From: Streptomyces sp. DH-12
Lineage (GTDB): Bacteria; Actinomycetota; Actinomycetes; Streptomycetales; Streptomycetaceae
DNA: 64,000 nucleotides
Direction: 5' to 3'
Assembly: GCF_002899455.1 (NCBI RefSeq)
Contig: NZ_PPFB01000001.1
Span: 6,263,501-6,327,500 of the forward strand
The notes under the pieces were generated by a model. The model was not told the origin of the DNA. It ran no database searches and saw only the letters and a program-made list of their open reading frames with translations. The translations under genes were made by a program, and so were the position numbers. This document shows positions 33,670-42,300 of the stretch, one piece after another (within the stretch, counting starts at the first letter, position 1; every line of letters begins with the position of its first letter).

Positions 33670-34527
33670 TCAGACCACGCGGAACTGCTCGTCCCGCGCG
33701 TCGCCCACGAACATCCGGCCCGGCGCGTGCGTGAGGGCGAACGGCGGCCGGGAGGCCATGACCGCCGCCTGGGGGGTGACCCCGCAGGCCCAGAACACCG
33801 GGATGTCGTCCGGTGCGAGGTCCACCCGGTCCCCGAAGTCGGGACGGTCCAGGTCGTCGACGCCCAGCGCGGACGGGTCGCCGCAGTGCACCGGACCGCC
33901 GTGCACGGCGGGCATCAGACTGCTCTCCCGGATGGCGGCGTCGAGGTGTTCCGGCGGCACGGGCCGCATCGACACCACCATCGGGCCGCTCAGCCGCCCC
34001 GCCGGGCGGCACTGCCACGTCGTCACGTACATCGGGACGTTCCGGCCCTGCTCCAGGTGGCGCAGCGGCACGCCGGCCGTCGCGAGCGCCCACTCGAAGG
34101 TGAAGCTGCAGCCGATGAGGAACGACACCAGATCGTCCCGCCAGTACGCCCGCACGTCCGTCGGCTCGTCCACCAGCTCGCCGTGCTCCCACACCCGGTA
34201 GCGCGGCAGGTCGGTGCGCAGGTCGGCGTCCGGGGCGAGCACGGTGGTGGCGGAACCGGCGTCGGTGACGTCGAGGACCGGACACGCGCGCGGATTGCGC
34301 TGGCAGAACAGCAGCATGTCGTACGCCCAGTCGGCGGGCACGGAGACCAGGTTGGCCTGGGTGTACCCGGCGGCCACGCCGGCCGTGGGCATCGCCAGGC
34401 CCTCCCGGAAGCGGGCGCGGGCCGTCCGCGGGCTCCACGCGCGCGCGGTGTCGTCGGCGAGGTGGCCGGCGAGCACCACAGGGCGCTCGTCCACGGCGGT
34501 GCGGACGGTGTCGTCGGCGGCGTTCAC
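33670..34527 (-). CDS. D-glutamate cyclase family protein (DUF1445, YcsI-like)
   Basis: 285 residues of DUF1445, long called putative hydro-lyase: PTAGVAAGYTQANLVSVPAD, FCQRNPRACPVLDVTDAGS, FLIGCSFTFEWALATAGVPL, YVTTWQCRPAGRLSGPMVVS and HGGPVHCGDPSALGVDDLDR. The family is now grouped with D-glutamate cyclase, which forms 5-oxo-D-proline. The B. subtilis homologue ycsI lies in the ycsF-kipIA cluster, so a place in 5-oxoproline metabolism is well supported by context, though the exact reaction here is inferred. The start GTG 34527 overlaps the transporter stop. Confidence 0.85.
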   Translation of the reverse strand: MNAADDTVRTAVDERPVVLAGHLADDTARAWSPRTARARFREGLAMPTAGVAAGYTQANLVSVPADWAYDMLLFCQRNPRACPVLDVTDAGSATTVLAPDADLRTDLPRYRVWEHGELVDEPTDVRAYWRDDLVSFLIGCSFTFEWALATAGVPLRHLEQGRNVPMYVTTWQCRPAGRLSGPMVVSMRPVPPEHLDAAIRESSLMPAVHGGPVHCGDPSALGVDDLDRPDFGDRVDLAPDDIPVFWACGVTPQAAVMASRPPFALTHAPGRMFVGDARDEQFRVV

Positions 34528-35846
34528 TCCAGCTCCTTCCCGCGCGTCTCCGGCAGCCCCAGCAGCGCCAGCGCGGCCAGGCCGTAGCCGATCGCGCCGA
34601 AGACCAGGGCGCCGCCGACGCCCCAGCCGTCGGCGAGGAAGCCGACGGTGGTGGGGAAGACGGCTCCGACGGCGCGGCCGGTGTTGTAGGTGAAGCCCTG
34701 GCCGGTGCCGCGCACGGCCGTCGGGTACAGCTCGCTCAGGTAGGAGCCGAAGCCGCTGAAGATGGCCGACATGCAGAACCCGAGCGGGAAACCGAGGACG
34801 AGGACCAGGGTGTTCGCGCCGTTCGGGATGTTCGTGTACGCCACGATGCACACCGCCGACAGCAGGGCGAACAGCCAGATGTTGCGCCGGCGGCCCAGCC
34901 GGTCCGTGAGGTGACCGCCCGTCAGGTACCCGAGGAACGCGCCCGAGATGAGGAATGTGAGGTAGCCGCCGGTGCCCACGACCGACAGGCCGCGCTCGGT
35001 CTTGAGGTAGGTCGGCACCCAGGTGGCGAGGGTGTAGTAACCGCCCTGCACGCCGGTGGAGAGCAGGACCGCGAACAGGGTGGTGCGCAGCAGACCGGGA
35101 GAGCCCGCGCGGGCCGGCTGGAAGATCGCCGCGAACGATCCCTTGTGCACGCTGTTCTCCCGGGCGGCGGCCGCCTCCGGCGCGTCCTGCACGCTGCGCC
35201 GCACCCACACCACGAGCAGCGCGGGCAGCGCGCCGGTCCAGAACATCACGCGCCAGGCCAGGTCGTCGTCGACCAGGGAGAAGATCGCCGTGTAGACGAT
35301 CACGGCCAGGGCCCAGCCGACGGCCCAGGAGCTCTGCACCGCGCCGAGGGTGCGGCCCCGGTGCCGGGCGCCGGCGTACTCGGCGACCAGGATCGCGCCG
35401 ACCGCCCACTCGCCGCCGAAGCCGAGGCCCTGCAGGGCGCGGAAGACCAGCAGCGTCTCGTAGTTGGGGGCGAAGCCGCAGGCCACGGTGAACACCGCGT
35501 AGGTGATCACCGTCAGCAGCAGCGCCCTGACCCGGCCGATGCGGTCCGCCAGCACACCCGCGAGGGCGCCGCCGACCGCCGAGACGAGCAGGGTCACGGT
35601 CGTCAGCAGACCGGTCTGGCCGCTGTTCAGGCCGAAGTACGCGGACAGCGCCACCATCGTCAGTGGCAGCGTGAAGTAGTCGTACGAGTCCAGGGCGTAA
35701 CCGCCGAACGCGCCGCCGAACGCGCGTCGGCCGCGCGGACCGAGTGCGCGCAGCCAGCCGAACGCCCCGTCCTCGGACGGGGGTCCGGGCTTGACGGGGG
35801 GTGGGGAGCCGGTGAGGGCGTGGGGCGGAGGAGGGGTCGTGCTCAT
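34524..35846 (-). CDS. MFS transporter, metabolite:H+ symporter type, of the 5-oxoproline operon
   Basis: 440 residues, about twelve membrane helices. The sugar/metabolite symporter loop signature LAGVLADRIGRVRALLLTVI is followed by LQGLGFGGEWAVGAILVAEY, and the second-half repeat is TGGHLTDRLGRRRNIWLFAL. It resembles the MHS/SHS carboxylate symporters. First in an operon with a D-glutamate-cyclase-family protein and pxpABC, it probably imports 5-oxoproline or a related amino acid derivative. The ATG at 35846 has GCGAGG upstream and is preferred over the GTG six bases earlier. A Pro-rich cytoplasmic N-terminus precedes helix 1. Confidence 0.85.
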   Translation of the reverse strand: MSTTPPPPHALTGSPPPVKPGPPSEDGAFGWLRALGPRGRRAFGGAFGGYALDSYDYFTLPLTMVALSAYFGLNSGQTGLLTTVTLLVSAVGGALAGVLADRIGRVRALLLTVITYAVFTVACGFAPNYETLLVFRALQGLGFGGEWAVGAILVAEYAGARHRGRTLGAVQSSWAVGWALAVIVYTAIFSLVDDDLAWRVMFWTGALPALLVVWVRRSVQDAPEAAAARENSVHKGSFAAIFQPARAGSPGLLRTTLFAVLLSTGVQGGYYTLATWVPTYLKTERGLSVVGTGGYLTFLISGAFLGYLTGGHLTDRLGRRRNIWLFALLSAVCIVAYTNIPNGANTLVLVLGFPLGFCMSAIFSGFGSYLSELYPTAVRGTGQGFTYNTGRAVGAVFPTTVGFLADGWGVGGALVFGAIGYGLAALALLGLPETRGKELE

Positions 35847-35913
35847 GGGCACCTCGCAGAAAGGACGGGGGTGCGGGAAAGGAGTGAGCCGTGCCGGTGC
35901 CCAGCAAGGTAGA

Positions 35914-35930
35914 GGATCGTTGAACGATCC
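35914..35930. promoter_or_regulatory. Perfect 17-bp palindromic operator between transporter and GntR genes
   Basis: GGATCGTT-G-AACGATCC is a perfect inverted repeat in the 132-bp gap between the leftward MFS-pxp operon and the rightward GntR gene. ATCCTTCAAT directly follows, giving a third half-site-like GATCCTTCAA. The position and symmetry fit a FadR-type GntR operator that controls both directions. Confidence 0.7.
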
Positions 35931-35978
35931 TTCAATACCCCTGTTGTCTCGTTCTTCCGCGTGCGCTTGAATTCAGGC

Positions 35979-36674
35979 ATGGCAGAGCAGACGAGCGGAC
36001 TCGCCGACGACCGCGCCCTGTTGGGCCGCACCAGCACCGCCGAGCGCGTCGCGGACATCCTCAGGAGCCGCATCGCCGAGGGGTTCTTCCCGCCCGGCAC
36101 CCGGCTGTCGGAGGACAGCATCGGCGGCGCCCTCGGGGTCTCCCGCAACACGCTGCGCGAGGCGTTCCGGCTGCTCACCCATGAACGGCTGCTCGTCCAC
36201 GAGCTCAACCGGGGCGTGTTCGTCCGGGTGCTGACCGTCGAGGACGTCGAGGACATCTACCGCACCCGCCGGCTCGTCGAGTGCGCCGTCGTCCGCGGGC
36301 TGGGCGAGCCGCCCTACGCCCTCGACGGGCTCGCCGGGGCGGTCGCGCAGGGGCAGCGGGCGGCGCGCGAAGGTGACTGGAAAGCGGTGGGCACGGCCAA
36401 CATCCACTTCCACCAGGAGCTGGTCGCCCTCGCCTCCGGCGAGCGCACCGCCGAGCTGATGCGCAGCGTCTTCGCCGAACTGCGGCTCGCCTTCCACGTG
36501 GTGGACGAGCCGCAGCGGCTGCACGAACCGTACATCGCGCGAAATGTCGAGATCCTCCAGGCCCTTCAGGCGGGCGACCGGGACGCGGCCGAGCGCCTGC
36601 TCGCGGCCTACCTCGACCTGTCGTTGGAACGGGTGGTGGAGGTCTACCGCCGCCGGGTCGGGGACGGGGAGTAG
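35979..36674 (+). CDS. GntR/FadR-subfamily regulator of the 5-oxoproline operon
   Basis: 231 residues. The winged HTH (about 20-85) has ERVADILRSRIAEGFFPPGT, RLSEDSIGGALGVSRNTLRE and AFRLLTHERLLVHELNRGVF. An all-helical FCD ligand domain (about 95-225) follows, with the metal/ligand residues in IYRTRRLVECAVVRG, NIHFHQELVALASGERTAEL and EPYIARNVEILQALQAGDRD. The divergent position and the palindrome between the genes imply control of the transporter-pxp operon, with 5-oxoproline, D-glutamate or glutamate as possible effector. The ATG at 35979 is chosen. The in-frame GTG 35961 would add six residues. Confidence 0.92.
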   Translation: MAEQTSGLADDRALLGRTSTAERVADILRSRIAEGFFPPGTRLSEDSIGGALGVSRNTLREAFRLLTHERLLVHELNRGVFVRVLTVEDVEDIYRTRRLVECAVVRGLGEPPYALDGLAGAVAQGQRAAREGDWKAVGTANIHFHQELVALASGERTAELMRSVFAELRLAFHVVDEPQRLHEPYIARNVEILQALQAGDRDAAERLLAAYLDLSLERVVEVYRRRVGDGE

Positions 36675-36778
36675 GACCGCGGGGAAACCGGCCGGTGCGG
36701 GTGGTCCGCAGGCCGCGGGAACGGGGCGCTTCTGCCTCGTTTGGGCCGTTGTCGGACCGAGGACCTAGTCTGTGCACC

Positions 36779-38305
36779 GTGACTTCGCCTGCATCGACGG
36801 ACAGCGTTCCGCCCCAGCTCAGCGCGGGGCCGCGCCCCGCGCCGGGCCCGGCCGCCGACGAAGGACTGGCGCGGCGGCTGCGCGCGCTCGCGTGCACCGC
36901 GCCGCTGCACGACCTGGACGCCCGCAAGGCCAATCTCGCGGGCGAGTACTCGGTGTACGGCATGGCGGAGATCGCCCTCGCCGCCATCGACCTGGTCACG
37001 CTCACCATGGACTTCGACACCGGCGCCGACCACGAGCAGATCGTCGCCCGGCTCGTCCCGCGCGCCGCCGCGCAGGCCCCCGACCGCCCCGCCGCCGAGC
37101 ACGAGCGGGTGGCCCGCTGGGTCCTGGAGAACCTGATCAACGTCGGCAGCGTCGACCGCGGCTTCCGCGCCGTGTACGGCGTGTTCGGCCCGGACGGCAC
37201 GTACGTCCGCCGCGACTACGACTTCAAGCTGATCGAAGAGGTCCCGGGACCCGGCGGCACGGTGTACCTGCGCACCACCGACGAGGCGGTCAACGTCCTG
37301 GTCGGCGCCCTCGACACGGACGTCACCAGCGCCCAGATCGCCGCCGAGGTCAAGCTCGAGGTGCTGATCAGCCGGGGCAGGCTCGCCGACGCCCAGCTCG
37401 CCGCCGAGCAGGCCCGCTACCGCACGGTGCAGTACTCCGAGACCCTGCGCCGCGCCCTGGAGGCCACCCGGCGCAACGTCCGCGCGGTGGACTGGCTCAG
37501 CGCCGTGCCCGACATGATCGCCGAGGCGCTCGACCACGTCGCCGACCGCTACCGCCACGAGAACGCGATCCTCACCAACATCCGCAAGGCCCGCGACGAG
37601 TCCGAGGACCCCGGGCACAAGCGCCGCGCCGCCGAGCTGGTGGACATCGTCAAGGACTGCATCCGCCGTCACACCCAGCTGCAGTCCCGGCTGCTGGAGG
37701 CCGGCCCGCTGTTCCGCGCCGAGCAGGACCGGCAGGCCTTCGCCACCCCCGCCGCGGCCGCCGGCACCGACCTCTACGGCCAGCTCCTCGCGCCCCTGCT
37801 GCCGCTCCCCGTGGAGCAGGCGTCCCGGGTCACCGACGCGTTCTTCGCCCACGGCACCGGACTGCGCACACCCGTGTCCGTCCGGGTCGCCGACCTCGTC
37901 GAGATCCTGCTGACCCCGCCCGTGGAGCGGGAGCACCTCGGTGCCGAGATGCCCGAGCCGGACCTCATCGCCACCCCCGACGACAGCCGTTTCAGCGAGG
38001 AGCAGCTCGCGGCCGCCACCGAACTGCTGGACCTCCCGGCCGACGCGCCGCGCCGGCTGTCCGGGCTGCTCGCCGAGGCCCGCCGCAAGGACCCCGAGCT
38101 GCCCTACCTGGTCGCCCTGCTGGCGGTCCACGCCGCCAGCCCGCCGGTCGGCACCGCCTACCGCCAGGGGGAGCGGAAACTGCTGTTCGCCGTGGACGAC
38201 GGCACCGCACTCGACGACCCCGAGTTCGGCGGCGCCGACCTCATCGTGGGCACGGCCCTGCTGGACGCGGCGGGCATGGCCGCGGACCGTGCGGAGGCGG
38301 CGTGA
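36779..38305 (+). CDS. MukF/JetA-like (kleisin-type) subunit of an SMC-like complex
   Basis: 508 residues, first gene of a three-gene operon ending in a giant SMC-like ATPase. I recognise no named domain directly. Visible features are an N-terminal helical, probably winged-helix part (EYSVYGMAEIALAAIDLVTL, RVARWVLENLINVGSVDRGF, YLRTTDEAVNVLVGALDTDV), a long charged helical middle (about 190-320, with ETLRRALEATRRNVRAVDWL and HENAILTNIRKARDESEDPG), and a C-terminal domain with SVRVADLVEILLTPPVEREH and PYLVALLAVHAASPP. This order resembles MukF or Wadjet JetA. GTG 36779 starts at a normal distance after a promoter-like gap. The stop is overlapped by a short coupled ORF. Confidence 0.6.
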   Translation: MTSPASTDSVPPQLSAGPRPAPGPAADEGLARRLRALACTAPLHDLDARKANLAGEYSVYGMAEIALAAIDLVTLTMDFDTGADHEQIVARLVPRAAAQAPDRPAAEHERVARWVLENLINVGSVDRGFRAVYGVFGPDGTYVRRDYDFKLIEEVPGPGGTVYLRTTDEAVNVLVGALDTDVTSAQIAAEVKLEVLISRGRLADAQLAAEQARYRTVQYSETLRRALEATRRNVRAVDWLSAVPDMIAEALDHVADRYRHENAILTNIRKARDESEDPGHKRRAAELVDIVKDCIRRHTQLQSRLLEAGPLFRAEQDRQAFATPAAAAGTDLYGQLLAPLLPLPVEQASRVTDAFFAHGTGLRTPVSVRVADLVEILLTPPVEREHLGAEMPEPDLIATPDDSRFSEEQLAAATELLDLPADAPRRLSGLLAEARRKDPELPYLVALLAVHAASPPVGTAYRQGERKLLFAVDDGTALDDPEFGGADLIVGTALLDAAGMAADRAEAA

Positions 38306-38406
38306 CCGCGACCCGAGCAGCCCGCGGCGACACCCCCCGCACCGATCCCGTCCGCACCGATTCCGCCCGCACCGATTCCGCCCGCACCGAGGAGCCCCGA
38401 CCGTGA
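38302..38406 (+). CDS. Mini-ORF of RTDSA repeats coupling the first two SMC-operon genes
   Basis: GTG 38302 overlaps the stop of the MukF-like gene (GTGA), and its own TGA (38404-38406) is overlapped by the GTG of the MukE-like gene. GGAGG sits 5 bp upstream. The 34-residue product is VTATRAARGDTPR, then RTDPV, RTDSA, RTDSA and RTEEPRP. It may be made as a peptide, or it may simply keep ribosomes moving between the two genes. Alternatively it is repeat-expanded spacer. Confidence 0.4.
   Translation: MTATRAARGDTPRTDPVRTDSARTDSARTEEPRP
38338..38397 (+). repeat. Four 15-bp tandem units
   Basis: The units at 38338, 38353, 38368 and 38383 read CGCACCGATCCCGTC, CGCACCGATTCCGCC twice (identical), and CGCACCGAGGAGCCC. 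The period is five codons, and the last unit supplies the GAGGAG ribosome site of the next gene. Confidence 0.85.
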
Positions 38407-39284
38407 CCGAGCACGCCGACTGGAGCGAGCCGGAGCCCGCGGCGACGCCGGCGAGCACCGTCGTCACGCCCGCCGACGCCGCCGACGCGGCCCGGCTCGT
38501 CGCCTTCGGCCTCCAGCCCAAGCTCCAGCCCGCCCGCGACCAGGAGTACGCCGACCTGCTGCGCCGCTACCGGGAGGACCCGCCGTTCGCGCGGCTCGCC
38601 GACGCCGTGGCCACCGGCCTCGGACTCGTCGTCCTGGAGGTGTCCCCGCGCGCCGGCATGGCCGTCACCGCCGCCGAGGACTCCGTCTTCGCCGTCCGCA
38701 TGGGCGACTACGCGCGCCGCGCCTCCGCCGACGGCGGCGACCGCTTCCTGCACGGACTCGCCCACCTCGCCGTCGCCGCCATGGCCTTCCCCCGCCCCGA
38801 GGACCTCGCCGACGACGGCTACATCGGACGCGTCACGGTCAACGGCGTCGACGCCTTCGTCCGCCAGGCCTGCCACCGACTGGAGGAGCGGGCCGCCGAA
38901 CAGGGCGAGAACACCGACCCGGCCACCGACGCCCCCGGACTCGAGGCCGCCTGGCGGATCTGGTCCCGGCGCAGCGCCACCGGCGCCACCAAGGACGCCC
39001 GCCGCCTGGCCGGATCCACCACCGGCATCGTCGCCAAGGCCGTCTCCTTCCTCACCGACTCCGGCTTCCTCCAGCGCACCGGCGACGACAACGGCGGCAC
39101 CTACCGCACCACCGCCCGCTACCAGCTCCAGGTCCGCGACATGGCGGGCAGCGCCGCCATGGCCGAACTGCTCGACCTCGGCGTCGTCCCCGTCACCGAC
39201 GGCACCCCCACCCTGCTGCCGCCCGAGGACGGCGACGACCTGGACCTGGTCGCCGACGCCGGCCTCCCCTTCCACTCCGTCTGA
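38403..39284 (+). CDS. MukE/JetB-like subunit of an SMC-like complex
   Basis: 293 residues. A short disordered start leads into DAARLVAFGLQPKLQPARDQ and EYADLLRRYREDPPFARLAD, then a body with HGLAHLAVAAMAFPRPEDLA and VDAFVRQACHRLEERAAEQG. A later winged-helix-like stretch reads GIVAKAVSFLTDSGFLQRTG, then YRTTARYQLQVRDMA. A mid-size protein with wHTH elements placed between a kleisin-like gene and a MukB-like gene fits MukE/MksE/JetB. The assignment rests on position and rough fold, not on a clear motif. GTG 38403 has GAGGAG about 9 bp upstream. The next gene follows after 33 bp. Confidence 0.6.
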   Translation: MTEHADWSEPEPAATPASTVVTPADAADAARLVAFGLQPKLQPARDQEYADLLRRYREDPPFARLADAVATGLGLVVLEVSPRAGMAVTAAEDSVFAVRMGDYARRASADGGDRFLHGLAHLAVAAMAFPRPEDLADDGYIGRVTVNGVDAFVRQACHRLEERAAEQGENTDPATDAPGLEAAWRIWSRRSATGATKDARRLAGSTTGIVAKAVSFLTDSGFLQRTGDDNGGTYRTTARYQLQVRDMAGSAAMAELLDLGVVPVTDGTPTLLPPEDGDDLDLVADAGLPFHSV

Positions 39285-39317
39285 CCCCCACCCCACGAAG
39301 CCTCACGAGAGTCCGCC

Positions 39318-42300
39318 ATGTACGAGCTGTCCCGGGTCCGCCTCTACTCCATCGGACCGGCGGGCGCACGCTACGCCGACACCGTGCTCGACCTGCGCGG
39401 CGTCGGCGCCACCGTGCCGAACCCGGCGCCGACGCAGGCGGAGTTCTTCGCGGACGAGCCCGTCGGCCCGCCCCGCAGGCCCGCGCCCGCCGGCGTGCTC
39501 TTCCTGGAGAACGGCGGCGGCAAGTCCGTCCTGCTGAAGCTGATCTTCTCCGTGATGCTCCCCGGGCACCGCAACACCCTCGGCGGCGCCAGCTCCGGCG
39601 TGCTGCGCAAGTTCCTGCTCGCCGACGACTGCGGCCACGTGGCGCTCGAATGGCAGCACGTGCAGACCGGCGAGTGCGTCGTCGTCGGCAAGGTCAGCGA
39701 ATGGCGCGGCCGCCAGGTCTCCAACGACCCGCGGAAGTTCGCCGAGGCCTGGTACTCCTTCCGCCCCGGTCCCGGCCTCAGCCTGGACAACCTCCCCGTC
39801 GCCGAGGCCACCTCCGTGCGCCCGCCCGTCGAGGGCCAGTCCGGTGCCCGTGGCCGGCGCCGCACCATGAAGGGCTTCCGTGACGCCCTCACCGAGGCGG
39901 GCAAGACCTACCCGCACCTGGAGGTGCACTGGGAGGAGATCCACGAACGCTGGACCGAACACCTCGGTGACCTCGGACTCGACCCCGAACTCTTCCGCTA
40001 CCAACGGGAGATGAACGCAGACGAGGGCGAGGCGGCCGGTCTCTTCGCGGTGAAGAAGGACTCCGACTTCACCGACCTGCTGCTGCGCGCCGTCACCGAC
40101 ACCCGCGACACCGACGGACTCGCCGACCTGGTCAGCGGCTTCGGCAACAAGCTGGGCCGGCGTGCCGAACTCATCGCCGAACGGGACTTCACCGCCGGGT
40201 CCGTCGACCTGCTCGGCCGCATCGTCGAGGCCGCCGACGCCCGCACCCGGGCCCGGGAGATCCACGCCTCCGCCGAGCGCCGCACCCGCACCCTCGCCCG
40301 CCGGCTCTCCGCGCGGGGCGCCCAGGAGCGGGAGCGCGCGGCCGACCTCGCCCACCGCGTCACCGCCGCCGCGCACGCGGTCACCCAGGCCGAGACCGCC
40401 CGCGGGCACAGCGCCCGTGTCTCCGCCGAACTCGCCTACCGGCACGCCTCGTTGGCGCTCGCCGCCGCCGAGAAGTCCGCCGCCGCCCAGAAGCGCGAAC
40501 TGGCCGACGCGCGCACGCTCCACTCCGCCTGGCAGGCCGCCGAGTCCGTGCTGCGCCACCGGGCCGCCGCCGACCGGGTGGCGCGGGTGTCCGCCGCGAT
40601 CCAGGAGGCCGAGCGGGACGCCGCCCCGGCCCTCGCCGCACGCGCCAAGGCCGCCGTCGACCTGGTCCGCGCCCTGCACGCCGCCGCGCGGAACGCCGAG
40701 AACCACGCCAACGAGGAGGAGGCGCGCTCCGCCGCCCTGCAGGAGGCCGGCGACGGCGCCCACCGCGACTCCACCGCCGCCGCCACCGAGGCGCAGCGCG
40801 CCCGCAGCGAGATCGGCCACCTGCGGCAGCGGCTCGCCGAGGTCGAGCAGGAGACCGCCGAGGCCGTCCGGGCCGGCTGGCTCGACGACAGCGCCCCCGA
40901 CGCCGACCCGGCCCGCGCCGCCCTCGCGGCCAGCGACGCCGAGAAGACCGCCGTCGCAGCCTGGGACACCGCCCGCGAGTCCGCCCGCCGGGCTACCGAG
41001 CACGCCCGTGAGACGGCCGCCGCCGAGAGCCGCGCGGAACTCACCGCCGCCCGCGCCGCCGACGCGGCCACGGCGGCCGAGCGCGCCCACGACAGCGAGC
41101 GGCGCACCGCCGAGGCCCTCGCCGCCGAACAGCGGCTGGCGGAGCTGCTGAGCCTGCCGGGCGCCTCCGGCAAGCGCCGGGCGGCCGTGCCGGGCCGGCA
41201 CACGGACACCGACACGGCGGGGAGCGGTCCCCACGAGGGCGGACTGAGCGCGGAGGAACTCGACCGGTTCGCCGACGAGCTGCGCGAACTGCTCGACGAC
41301 GCCGTGTCCTCGGCGGAGCGGCAGCTGTTCGAGCTGCGCACCGCCGCCGCGGACGACGCCCGCATCCTCGGCGCCCTCGGCGACGGCGGACTGCTGCCGC
41401 CCGGCCCCGACGTACTGGCCACCGTCGAGTTCCTCGGCGAGCACGGCATCCCCGCCCTCCCCGGGTGGCGCTACCTCGCCCAGGCCGTCGACCCCGCCGA
41501 CCACGCGCGCGTGCTGGCGGCCCGCCCCGAACTCGTCGACGGCGTCGTCATCACCGACCCCGACTCCCACGTCCGCGCCCGCGAGGCGCTCGGCGACGCC
41601 GCCCTGCTGCCCCGGTCCGCCGTCGCCGTCGGCACCGCAGCCGCCCTGCTCGCGCCCACGCCCGCGTCCGACTCCGGCGACGTGTTCCTCGTACCGCCGA
41701 ACCCGGCCATGCACGACGAGCACGCCGCCGACGAGGAGCGGCAGGCGCTGCGCGCCCGCGCCGCCGAGCGGGACGAGGAGATCCGGACGCTCGCCGCCCG
41801 GCTCGGCAAGGACCGCGAACTCGCCGCCCGGCTCGCCTCCTGGCGCACCGGCTGCCCGGCCGGACGCCTCGCCGAACTGGCCGCCACGGCCGAGCGGGCA
41901 CGGACCTTCGCCGAGGAGGCCGAGGCCGAACTCGCGGAGGCGCGCAGCCTCCGGGCGGAGGCCGAGGAAGCGGCCGCCGAGGCGGCCCGGGTCCGGGACG
42001 AACGGCAGGAGGCGGCCCAGAAGGCCCGGCGCGCCGCCGACGCCCTCGCCGGGCTCGCCTTCCGGCTGCGCGAACGCGCCGGATGGCAGGCCAAGCTGCG
42101 CGAACTGGCCGACGACGCCGCCGAGGCGGAGGCCCGCGCCCAGTCCTGCCTGGAGCGGGCCCGTGCCGCGGACGAGGACCGGCGCGCCGCCCAGCGTGCC
42201 GCCGACGACGCCCGGCGCACCGCCCGCGCCCTGCGCGCCGAGCGCGCCGAGATCGCCGGCGCCCCCGACGACCTGCCCGAGGACGGCGACGGCGCCCCGC

